DNA from: Pasteurellaceae bacterium LFhippo2 | GTDB lineage: Bacteria; Pseudomonadota; Gammaproteobacteria; Enterobacterales; Pasteurellaceae | Reading direction: 5' to 3' | DNA length: 64,000 nt | NCBI GenBank assembly: GCA_029852775.1 | Contig: LEKJ01000061.1 | Location: forward strand, 101,073 to 165,072 | Part shown: positions 57,952 to 64,000 of the stretch, one piece after another | Numbering within the stretch: position 1 is the first letter of the stretch | How the letters are laid out: every line of letters begins with the position of its first letter | Made by a program: the position numbers and the translations under genes | The notes under the pieces: model-generated | Seen by the model: only the letters and a program-made list of their open reading frames with translations | Database searches by the model: none | What the model was told of the DNA's origin: nothing

Positions 57952-58036
57952 ATTGCGCTCTATTCAAAATACACCCTATACAAACTATTGATTAAAAGTT
58001 ATAATCAGTACAATTTTAAACCTAATTATAACTTAT

Positions 58037-58372
58037 ATGTTTGAACTACTATTCCATCCTGAAGCATTTTCAGAGTTAGAAGAGTTAAGCGATATAATGA
58101 AAGCAAAGTTATTAGCTAAACTTGATAAGTTAGAAACTCTAGGAAATGAATTACGCTTTCCTGACACTCGTCCCATTCAAGACGGTTTATTTGAGCTGCG
58201 AGTAGGAAAGAAAGATATTACCCGCACATTCTTTGCTTTTGCAATAGGTAGAAAAATTTATATTCTCCGAACATTTGTGAAGAAAACACAAAAAACACCA
58301 CAAAATGAAATTGAGCTTGCTTTAAAACGTTTACAGGAGATGACCGATGAAAGTTCAACCACTCTCGTATAA
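58037..58372 (+). CDS. higB: HigB/Gp49-like toxin
   Basis: This 111-residue RelE-superfamily protein of the phage Gp49-like group has the motifs FHPEAFSELEELSD, the loop GLFELRVGKKDITRTFFAF and the C-terminal IYILRTFVKKTQKTPQNEIELAL, which are typical. Such toxins cut mRNA on the ribosome. Toxin-first order and a 26-base overlap with the downstream HTH gene fit higBA pairs. The start is ATG 58037 with the weak upstream AACTTAT. It lies just right of the island. Confidence 0.85.
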   Translation: MFELLFHPEAFSELEELSDIMKAKLLAKLDKLETLGNELRFPDTRPIQDGLFELRVGKKDITRTFFAFAIGRKIYILRTFVKKTQKTPQNEIELALKRLQEMTDESSTTLV

Positions 58373-58634
58373 AACAGTAAAAGATAAATTACTTGCTGAT
58401 GAAAATGTAAAAACACTGTACCTTGAAGAAAAAGCTGCTGATGAAGTGCAATCTCTACTTTATGAAATGCGTACTAAAGCAGGTTTAAACATTTCACAAG
58501 TAGCGGAAAGAATGGGGGTTTCTCAACCTGCTGTATCTAAATTAGAACGTAATGCAGATAAAGCGACTCTTGCAAGCTTACTACGCTATGCTCAAGCTTG
58601 TGGAATGGAATTAAAACTTTCAGCTCGTTATTAA
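58347..58634 (+). CDS. higA: HigA-type XRE antitoxin
   Basis: This 95-residue protein has an XRE helix-turn-helix: LLYEMRTKAGLNISQVAERMGVSQPAVSKLERN (about 37-69). It would neutralise the toxin and repress the pair's promoter. The ribosome site ACAGGAG lies inside the toxin gene. A terminator follows that is shared with trpA. Confidence 0.88.
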   Translation: MKVQPLSYKTVKDKLLADENVKTLYLEEKAADEVQSLLYEMRTKAGLNISQVAERMGVSQPAVSKLERNADKATLASLLRYAQACGMELKLSARY

Positions 58635-58646
58635 CCCTATTAAAGC

Positions 58647-58684
58647 AAAAATCCCTAGCAATCTTCAACTACTAGGGATTTTTT
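58647..58684. terminator. Bidirectional terminator, higBA / trpA
   Basis: Stem ATCCCTAG / CTAGGGAT (58651-58658, 58672-58679) extended by AAAA and TTTT. It lies 12 bases past higA and directly after the trpA stop. Confidence 0.85.
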
Positions 58685-58688
58685 GTTT

Positions 58689-59495
58689 CTATCGACTTGC
58701 CTGTTTCATCTCTTTCACAAACTCGCCTAACTCTTTAATAAGATTTGCTTGATTATCTAAATTACGTTCGATAATTCTTACAATCGCTGAGCCAGAAATA
58801 GCACCATCTGCACCTAAACGTAGCGCCTCTTTCACTTGTTCAGGTTTAGCAATCCCAAAGCCTTGTAAAATAGGGGCTGAATTTGAGCGCTTGAGACCTT
58901 CTACTAAAGTATCTAAATTGGCTGCGTGGCTTTGGTTTTCCGCACTGGTTACCCCTGCTCGAGAAACTAAATAGGTATAACCTTCGGTTAATTCAGCCAC
59001 CTTATCAATCGTTGCTTGATCAGCATTCGGCGGACAAATAAATACAGGCGCAATACCATATTTTTTCGCAGAACCAATAAATTCATCAGCGGCCAATACT
59101 GGTAGGTCAGCAATTAATACTGCATCTACTCCCGCTTGCTGACAACGTTGATAAAAATTATCCTGCCCTGCAACAAATACTAAGTTCGCACAAAGTAATA
59201 ACCCAATTGGAATATCAGGGTATTTCGCACGAATTTTTGCTAACATTTCAAAACAAGCATCGGTGCTATAACCACCATCTAAAGCACGTTTATTGGCAGC
59301 TTGAATTACTGGGCCATCTAATAGCGGATCTGAAAATGGGAAACCTAGCTCCAAAGCATCGGCACCGTTGGCAATTAAGGTTTCAATAATTTCAAAGGAG
59401 CGATCAAAATCCGGGTCGCAAAGGGTGACAAAGGGAACAAATGCACCTTCATTTTTTGCCTTCAATTGTTGGAAAAGGGTATCAAAGCGGTTCAT
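58689..59495 (-). CDS. trpA: Tryptophan synthase alpha subunit
   Basis: This 268-residue TIM barrel has [20 protein letters not shown], which contains the catalytic Glu and Asp, and loop GVTSAENQ. It cleaves indole-glycerol phosphate to indole, which is channelled to TrpB. It shares one base with trpB (TAATG), so the two are translationally coupled. As in H. influenzae, trpBA are apart from the other trp genes. Confidence 0.96.
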   Translation of the reverse strand: MNRFDTLFQQLKAKNEGAFVPFVTLCDPDFDRSFEIIETLIANGADALELGFPFSDPLLDGPVIQAANKRALDGGYSTDACFEMLAKIRAKYPDIPIGLLLCANLVFVAGQDNFYQRCQQAGVDAVLIADLPVLAADEFIGSAKKYGIAPVFICPPNADQATIDKVAELTEGYTYLVSRAGVTSAENQSHAANLDTLVEGLKRSNSAPILQGFGIAKPEQVKEALRLGADGAISGSAIVRIIERNLDNQANLIKELGEFVKEMKQASR

Positions 59496-60679
59496 TAGTT
59501 ACCTCCATTTAAAATTTTATCAACGGTAAAAATATCTTTATCGCCACGCCCAGAAAGATTCACTACTAAAAGTTGCTCTTTGTCTGGATTTTGTTTAATG
59601 AGTTTGAGTGCGTGAGCAAGAGCGTGGGAAGACTCTAAAGCTGGAATAATCCCTTCGTGTTTTGCTAAAGCTTGGAAAGCTTCTAACGCTTCTTGATCGG
59701 TAATTGAGACATAGTCCGCTCTACCAATCGCATTTAAGTGGGCGTGCTGTGGGCCAACAGATGGGAAATCTAAGCCTGCTGAAATTGAATAAGATTCTTC
59801 AATTTGTCCGTCCTTGTCCTGCATTATTGGCGATTTCATACCAAAATAAATACCTACTGTACCGTGCTTTAATGGTGCACCGTGTTCGCCAGTTTCAATT
59901 CCTTTTCCTGCAGGCTCTACTCCGATAAGTTTTACACTTTCTTCTTTGATAAAGTCTGCAAACATACCAATCGCATTTGAACCACCGCCTACGGCAGCAA
60001 TCACTGCATCAGGTAAACTCCCTTCTCTCTCTAAAATTTGGCGTTTAGTCTCTTCGCCAATCATTTTTTGGAATTCACGCACAATGGTTGGGAATGGGTG
60101 TGGACCAGCGGCTGTACCGAGTAAATAGTGTGTAGTTTCGTAGTTCGCAGCCCAATCTCTCATTGCTTCACAACAAGCATCTTTTAATGAACAAGAGCCT
60201 TTTTCCACTGGAATTACCGTTGCGCCCATCAAACGCATACGGAATACATTCGGCGATTGACGCTCCACATCTTTTGCGCCCATATAAACGATACAAGGCA
60301 TATCCAACATCGCACAAGCAAGCGCCGTTGCAACACCGTGCTGTCCTGCACCTGTTTCAGCAATAATACGCGTTTTGCCCATACGTTTTGCGAGTAGGAT
60401 TTGCCCTAATACTTGGTTAGTTTTGTGCGCGCCACCGTGTAGTAAATCTTCGCGTTTTAAATAAAGTTTAGTCTTAGTGCCTTTGGTTAAGTTACGGCAA
60501 AGGGTTAATGCCGTTGGACGGCCAGCGTAGTTTTTAAGAAGTTCGCTAAATTCCTGTTGAAATTCAGGATCATTTTGCGCATCTACAAAAGCCTGTTCTA
60601 ATTGTTTCAAGACTGGAACAAGAATTTCGGGAACATACATTCCACCAAATTCTCCAAAGTAGGGATTAAGAATTGTCAT
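59495..60679 (-). CDS. trpB: Tryptophan synthase beta subunit
   Basis: This 394-residue PLP enzyme has the Schiff-base Lys in [14 protein letters not shown] (about residue 87) and the phosphate-binding GGGSNAIG near 231. It joins indole and serine to tryptophan. It is the first gene of trpBA, preceded by a TrpR-type operator at 60714-60731. No Trp-rich leader peptide is seen, so control appears to be by repression only. Confidence 0.96.
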   Translation of the reverse strand: MTILNPYFGEFGGMYVPEILVPVLKQLEQAFVDAQNDPEFQQEFSELLKNYAGRPTALTLCRNLTKGTKTKLYLKREDLLHGGAHKTNQVLGQILLAKRMGKTRIIAETGAGQHGVATALACAMLDMPCIVYMGAKDVERQSPNVFRMRLMGATVIPVEKGSCSLKDACCEAMRDWAANYETTHYLLGTAAGPHPFPTIVREFQKMIGEETKRQILEREGSLPDAVIAAVGGGSNAIGMFADFIKEESVKLIGVEPAGKGIETGEHGAPLKHGTVGIYFGMKSPIMQDKDGQIEESYSISAGLDFPSVGPQHAHLNAIGRADYVSITDQEALEAFQALAKHEGIIPALESSHALAHALKLIKQNPDKEQLLVVNLSGRGDKDIFTVDKILNGGN

Positions 60680-60713
60680 ATTTGCGTCCTTTTATAATTT
60701 GATTGCAATAAGT

Positions 60714-60731
60714 GTACTTCTTAACTAGTAC
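60714..60731. promoter_or_regulatory. TrpR operator of trpBA
   Basis: GTACTTCTTAACTAGTAC is an 18-base near-palindrome. The right half AACTAGTAC equals the TrpR consensus, and the left half differs at two positions. It lies 35 bases before trpB, overlapping the expected promoter. Confidence 0.75.
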
Positions 60732-60750
60732 AAAAGTAAAGTTAATTTTA

Positions 60751-60784
60751 AAAAAATAAAAAAGCCTGTCTAAATAACAGGCTC
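60751..60784 (-). terminator. Terminator of ydfG
   Basis: Stem GCCTGT / ACAGGC (60764-60769, 60777-60782) with a T-rich minus-strand tail (TTTTTTATTTTTTT). It starts 9 bases after the ydfG stop. Confidence 0.82.
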
Positions 60785-60790
60785 TCGCTC

Positions 60791-61540
60791 TTAGCCCTTC
60801 GCCACAGACAATGGCGAGAATGTCTGGGCTACGGGCATTACTTCAATTCGATTAATATTAACGTGCGCTGGTTGTTGATTAAGCCATAACACAATATCCG
60901 CAATATCTTCCGGTTTTACAAATTCCACATTTTCATAAACTTTTGCCGCTTTCTCATCATCGCCTTTAAAGCGTACATTTGAGAACTCTGTGCCACCGCA
61001 TAAGCCTGGTTCTACATTTGACACTCGCACTGCTGTGCCAGCTAAATCTGCTCGGAGATTTAAGCTAAATTGTTTTACAAACGCTTTGGTTCCGCCATAA
61101 ACATTACCACCTGGATATGCATAATTTCCTGCTATCGAGCCTAAATTGATAATGTGTCCGCTATTGCGCTCAACCATTTGTGGTAGAATCAAGCGAGTGA
61201 CTGTGACTAACCCTTTGATATTGGTATCGATCATTTGATACCAGTCGCTTAGTTCGGTCTTATGAGCTGGTTCCAAACCTAAAGCTAATCCTGCATTATT
61301 TACCAATAAATCGACCGCTTGCCATTCTGTAGGTAGACTGTTTAGTGCTTGCTCTGTCTGCTCTGGATCGCTGACATCAAAAGCTAAAGGAAAGAAATTT
61401 TCGCCTAGCTCAGTCTTGAGTTCCATCAAGCGCTCTACACGTCTGCCTGTGCCGATAACACGATAGTTCGCTTCAATTAATTTTTTACAAATCGCAAGCC
61501 CAAAACCTGCCGTTGCGCCTGTTACTAGTGCTGTTTTCAT
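60791..61540 (-). CDS. ydfG: NADP-dependent 3-hydroxy acid dehydrogenase YdfG
   Basis: This 249-residue short-chain dehydrogenase has the Rossmann motif GATAGFG, then NNAGLALG, and the catalytic Ser-Tyr-Lys in LGSIAGNYAYPGGNVYGGTK. The match to E. coli YdfG is close across EPGLCGGTEFSNVRFKGDDEK. YdfG oxidises serine, allo-threonine and 3-hydroxy acids and reduces malonic semialdehyde. Its place next to trpBA is shared with H. influenzae. Confidence 0.93.
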   Translation of the reverse strand: MKTALVTGATAGFGLAICKKLIEANYRVIGTGRRVERLMELKTELGENFFPLAFDVSDPEQTEQALNSLPTEWQAVDLLVNNAGLALGLEPAHKTELSDWYQMIDTNIKGLVTVTRLILPQMVERNSGHIINLGSIAGNYAYPGGNVYGGTKAFVKQFSLNLRADLAGTAVRVSNVEPGLCGGTEFSNVRFKGDDEKAAKVYENVEFVKPEDIADIVLWLNQQPAHVNINRIEVMPVAQTFSPLSVAKG

Positions 61541-61583
61541 AAAACCTTCCTTATATTCTTGAAATATTTGTCAAAATACGTTC

Positions 61584-61626
61584 AACCGGTCTGTTTTTGC
61601 TAAAAATTTGCAAAACCAGACCGGTT
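61584..61626. other. Long inverted repeat between ycgN and ydfG
   Basis: AACCGGTCTG (61584-61593) and CAGACCGGTT (61617-61626) pair perfectly. Inside them TTTTTGC and GCAAAAC nearly extend the stem to about 17 bp. There is no T-run outside the stem on the minus strand, so it is not a classical terminator of ycgN. It may be an mRNA end or protein site. Confidence 0.6.
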
Positions 61627-61632
61627 GTTTGC

Positions 61633-62094
61633 TCAATGTTCATCAATCACAAACTCAAACCAGTCAATCACATCTTTTTCGTGAATACCGTTTGGAATTT
61701 GGATATTTGCCTTTTTAACTGAATTAGGATCATTTGAGATCAATGGGTGCCAATCAAACAATGGCTTTCCTTCATACAGTAAACGATAAGCACAAGTTTT
61801 TGGTAGCCAATAGAAGTCAGGTAAATTTCGCTTACTTAATTTTGTGCAATCATCTTCAAGCTTAAAGCGATTAGGATAATCACAGCAACGCCCTGTTTCC
61901 AAATCCAATAAATTACAAGCAACGGAAGTGTAATAAAGTTTTTCGCGCTTGCCACGCCCTTGGATATATTTGCGATAACAGCACTTACCGCACCCGTCAC
62001 ACAAAGCTTCCCATTCAGCTTCATTCATTTCTAACAGACTTTTTTTCTGCCAGAAAAGCGGTTCGATTTGCGTATTTTCTTGCAAATTACTCAC
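61633..62094 (-). CDS. ycgN: YcgN-type cysteine cluster protein (UPF0260)
   Basis: This 153-residue protein has the Cys cluster CDGCGKCCYRKYI near residue 34, then VACNLLDLETGRCCDYPNRF and CAYRLLYEGKPLFDWHPLIS, matching YcgN (CxxCxxCC family), which probably binds a metal or Fe-S cluster. Its exact function is unknown. It starts one base after ybjQ and is likely coupled to it. Confidence 0.9.
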   Translation of the reverse strand: MSNLQENTQIEPLFWQKKSLLEMNEAEWEALCDGCGKCCYRKYIQGRGKREKLYYTSVACNLLDLETGRCCDYPNRFKLEDDCTKLSKRNLPDFYWLPKTCAYRLLYEGKPLFDWHPLISNDPNSVKKANIQIPNGIHEKDVIDWFEFVIDEH

Positions 62095-62095
62095 G

Positions 62096-62416
62096 TTAAC
62101 TTACCACTACCGCTGTACCTGTTGCCACAACGATAAACATTCCTTTATCGCCTCCCATTGATTGATATTCAAACGAGACACCCACAACAGCGTTAGCCCC
62201 AACTTTTTTAGCTTCAATTTCCAGCTCCTTTAAGGCCTCTTTACGAGAAGAATTTAGTTTGCTCTCATAAGCTCCCGAGCGCCCACCAATCACATCCGTA
62301 ATACTCGCAAAAAAGTCTCGGATAAAGTTTGCACCTGAAACAACTTCTCCGAAAACTAACCCTTTGTATTCAATAATCTTTTTTCCATCAATAGATGGTG
62401 TTGTCGTAATAATCAT
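62096..62416 (-). CDS. ybjQ: YbjQ family protein (UPF0145)
   Basis: This 106-residue protein has the typical start TTTPSIDGKKIIEYKGLVFGEVVSGAN, then RDFFASITDVIGGRSGAYE and GANAVVGVSFEYQSMG. YbjQ proteins form pentamers and are sometimes called heavy-metal-binding domains, but no function is proven. It lies 15 bases after rdgB in a small rdgB-ybjQ-ycgN operon. Confidence 0.92.
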   Translation of the reverse strand: MIITTTPSIDGKKIIEYKGLVFGEVVSGANFIRDFFASITDVIGGRSGAYESKLNSSRKEALKELEIEAKKVGANAVVGVSFEYQSMGGDKGMFIVVATGTAVVVS

Positions 62417-62431
62417 ATTTTCTCTATTTTA

Positions 62432-63028
62432 TTATTTAGTTAATTGCTGTTTTAATGATTGCAATGCAATTGCACGGTGTGAAATCTTTTTCTTTTCTGT
62501 CGTTTCAAGCTCTGCAAAAGTACATTGTTTAGGTTCGTAGAAAAATAGTGGGTCATAACCAAAACCATTTGAACCACGTTCTTCACGCAAGATTGTGCCA
62601 AAACATTCGCCAATCGCAATTTTGGGCGTTGGATCAGTTTCGTGCTGTAACATCACGATACAGCTTACAAATTTTGCGCCTCGATTTTCATCAACTACAT
62701 CGGCAAGTTCTGCGACTAATTTTTGGCGATTAGCGATATCATCACCATCTACACTTGCATAGCGAGCGGAATATAAGCCCGGCGCGCCACCAAGTGCGTC
62801 AACAGCTAATCCTGAGTCATCAGCAATCGCTGGTAATCCCGTCATTTTTGACGCATAGCGAGCTTTGATTAATGCATTTTCAACAAAAGTTAGCCCTGTT
62901 TCTTCTGGCGATTCAATCCCGAATTCTGATTGTGCTACAACTTCAAAGCCAAACTCTGAAAGAACATCCGCCATTTCACGTACTTTTCCAGCATTTCCTG
63001 TTGCTAATACAATTTTAGTTTTTTGCAT
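62432..63028 (-). CDS. rdgB: dITP/XTP pyrophosphatase
   Basis: This 198-residue Ham1-family enzyme has [12 protein letters not shown] at the N-terminus, [23 protein letters not shown] around residues 67-89, [12 protein letters not shown] and a final [11 protein letters not shown]. It hydrolyses non-canonical purine triphosphates (dITP, XTP) to keep them out of DNA. It is the first gene of its operon, preceded by AT-rich DNA and an RNA-like locus. Confidence 0.95.
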   Translation of the reverse strand: MQKTKIVLATGNAGKVREMADVLSEFGFEVVAQSEFGIESPEETGLTFVENALIKARYASKMTGLPAIADDSGLAVDALGGAPGLYSARYASVDGDDIANRQKLVAELADVVDENRGAKFVSCIVMLQHETDPTPKIAIGECFGTILREERGSNGFGYDPLFFYEPKQCTFAELETTEKKKISHRAIALQSLKQQLTK

Positions 63029-63090
63029 TTTTTTATCTCTTATTAAATATTCTGAATTTTATTAAATAATTTTTGAACTTAATCCCAAAG

Positions 63091-63202
63091 CCCTAGTCTT
63101 ACCAAGTGCTAGATGCTTGAATTTTTTTGAGTAGCAAGTTTTTTTCATTCCTTAGGTAAGACCTCCGCCCCGTATCACCCCTTTTGGTACGGGGCTTTTT
63201 TT
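63091..63202 (+). ncRNA. Candidate small RNA 3' part with terminator
   Basis: GTCTTACC (63096-63103) pairs with GGTAAGAC (63155-63162), enclosing a small TGCTA/TAGCA stem with T-rich loops. Directly after comes a strong terminator, GCCCCGTA / TACGGGGC (63167-63174, 63188-63195) with seven T. A closed stem plus terminator with no ORF is typical for a small RNA. I cannot assign a family. It could instead mark an integration site. Confidence 0.4.
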
Positions 63203-63311
63203 GTCTTATAAAATCAATAAGTTATCATTTTATTACACATATTAAACCACTGTTTAAATTATTAGTATATTGTTGTTTTTTCGTGTTTTATCGAGTATTA
63301 TCGTAAAGCGA

Positions 63312-63331
63312 TTACACCAATTTTACACCAA
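63312..63331. repeat. Tandem TTACACCAA repeats before the second integrase
   Basis: Two copies of TTACACCAA (63312-63320 and 63323-63331), 11 bases apart, 14 bases before the integrase start. Position and form suggest arm-type integrase sites. Confidence 0.45.
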
Positions 63332-63344
63332 TCAGGCGGTTAAT

Positions 63345-64000
63345 ATGGCATCTATCCAAAAGCGCGGTAATAAATACCGTGTTCAAATCTTTAAAAATGG
63401 CGTTCGGAAAAACGCCACTTTCTCGACAAAGGCAGAAGCAAAACAATGGGCGTTAGCGGAAGAAAATAAAATTGATGCCGAAGATAAAGGAAAAAGAGTT
63501 GATATTCTTTTTTCTGATGTCATTATCAGGTATCAAAATGAAGTTTCTCCACATAAAAAAACGGGTATTCCAGAAATTCGTCGCCTAAATGTTGTGCTTG
63601 ATGAACCTATTGCTAACTTGTATATCTCTGACATTACCAAAGAAACGATAAACGATTGGATTAATGCTCGATTAGATCGCGGTGTTAAAGGCTCTAGCGT
63701 ACTCCGCGAGCTTACGATTTTGAGTAACATTTTTACCTATGCGCTCAAAAAGTGGGATTATATTACCAAAAATCCGATGGATGGTGTAGATAAACCTAAA
63801 GGCGAGAAACCAAGAACTCAACGATACACCGATGAAGAGATTAAAATTCTTGTGGAGAAAAGTGGGTATTTGGAGAGTTTACGTAAGCCAAGAGCAAGGA
63901 TTGGGGGCGCGCTTTTATTTGCTCTCGAAACTGGAATGCGCGTTGGTGAAGTGGTTAAACTAAAATGGGATGATCTGCATCTCAAAAGTTGGACTAACTT
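63345..64000 (+). CDS. Phage-type tyrosine integrase (C-terminus off window)
   Basis: This is 218 residues of a tyrosine recombinase starting MASIQKRGNKYRVQIFKNG, with an AP2-like/arm-binding N-terminus, FSTKAEAKQWALAEENKI, a SAM-like core-binding domain (about 55-140), and the start of the catalytic domain with the first Arg in ALETGMRVGEVVKLKWDDL. The His, second Arg and Tyr lie beyond the end. It differs from the P4-type integrase of the first island, so a second prophage or island begins here. Confidence 0.9.
   Translation, partial: MASIQKRGNKYRVQIFKNGVRKNATFSTKAEAKQWALAEENKIDAEDKGKRVDILFSDVIIRYQNEVSPHKKTGIPEIRRLNVVLDEPIANLYISDITKETINDWINARLDRGVKGSSVLRELTILSNIFTYALKKWDYITKNPMDGVDKPKGEKPRTQRYTDEEIKILVEKSGYLESLRKPRARIGGALLFALETGMRVGEVVKLKWDDLHLKSWTN

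Larger units (their letters stand above)
57489..58036. other. Non-coding right end of the island and junction
   Basis: 548 bases without a gene. In order: the inverted end motif (57578-57606), three tandem iterons (57671-57700), an inverted pair GTATTCACA / TGTGAATAC (57711-57719, 57755-57763), paired TGTAACC sites (57833-57851), a possible junction CAGCTAGT (57914-57921) and a terminator (57922-57951). The head-operon promoter on the minus strand must lie in the left part. Confidence 0.6.
63029..63344. other. Intergenic region rdgB / second integrase
   Basis: 316 bases without a gene. It contains the rdgB upstream region, the structured plus-strand segment with terminator (63091-63202), AT-rich DNA, and tandem TTACACCAA repeats just before the integrase. 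The left attachment site of the second element must lie in it or at its left side, perhaps at the RNA-like locus. Confidence 0.55.

Noticed and set aside
60680-60750. Trp leader peptide attenuator before trpB
   Set aside because: No Trp-rich short ORF or terminator pair; only a TrpR operator is visible.

Overview
This window is a chromosomal segment of a Pasteurellaceae bacterium (Gammaproteobacteria). Gene content and order match that family (pheST-ihfA, pit with its DUF47 partner, tamAB-yibQ-envC, mglBAC, ydfG beside trpBA). The 9-mer ACAAGCGGT or its complement occurs at least 14 times outside the prophage-like island; this is the core of the DNA uptake signal of the Actinobacillus pleuropneumoniae / Mannheimia / Haemophilus ducreyi branch. 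Base composition is AT-rich. The species cannot be fixed from the sequence alone.

Layout. 1-4.3 kb (minus): partial NlpC/P60 lipoprotein, ihfA, pheT, pheS. 4.6-7.3 kb (plus): DUF47-pit phosphate uptake and an SH3 membrane protein. 7.3-12.9 kb: xseA and ssb, divergent from uvrA with a LexA-type box between ssb and uvrA, then yacL. 13-16.5 kb (minus): xthA, a NhaC/YuiF-type permease preceded by a histidine leader-peptide attenuator (so probably a histidine transporter), and ttcA. 16.6-17.6 kb: ubiX-yhbP. 17.7-29.1 kb (minus): cydDC, tamAB, yibQ, envC. 29.3-32.9 kb (plus): moaCDE, ybeY, tmcA. 33-36.6 kb: mglBAC behind a class II CRP promoter. 36.7-38.6 kb (minus): tgt, hemerythrin, TusA-like. 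38.7-43.1 kb (plus): setB-like, parC, apaH. 43.18 kb: tRNA-Val(GAC).

The main accessory feature is a compact island of about 14.7 kb directly downstream of tRNA-Val (about 43.26-57.9 kb). It has a P4-type integrase, an SF3 primase/helicase, an Ash/Icd-like protein, AlpA, several small unknown proteins, and a near-complete HK97-type head and packaging module: major capsid, prohead protease, portal, head-tail connectors, HNH, TerS, TerL, gp10-like and gpU-like proteins. It has no tape measure, tail tube, baseplate, fibre, lysis or CI-type repressor gene. This is the profile of a capsid-forming phage-inducible chromosomal island (cfPICI) that would make its own heads and take tails from a helper phage. 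Cis elements fit this: matched paired TGTAACC repeats near both ends, iteron arrays at both ends (as in the ori/crr pair of satellite P4), a repeated motif shared by both ends and the alpA promoter, and a strong hairpin between hnh and terS where cos is expected.

To the right are a HigBA-type toxin-antitoxin pair, trpBA under a TrpR operator, ydfG, ycgN, ybjQ, rdgB, an unidentified structured RNA-like locus, and the start of a second integrase that runs off the window. A family of short palindromic repeats of about 25 bp is scattered between genes, and three copies lie in frame inside tmcA.
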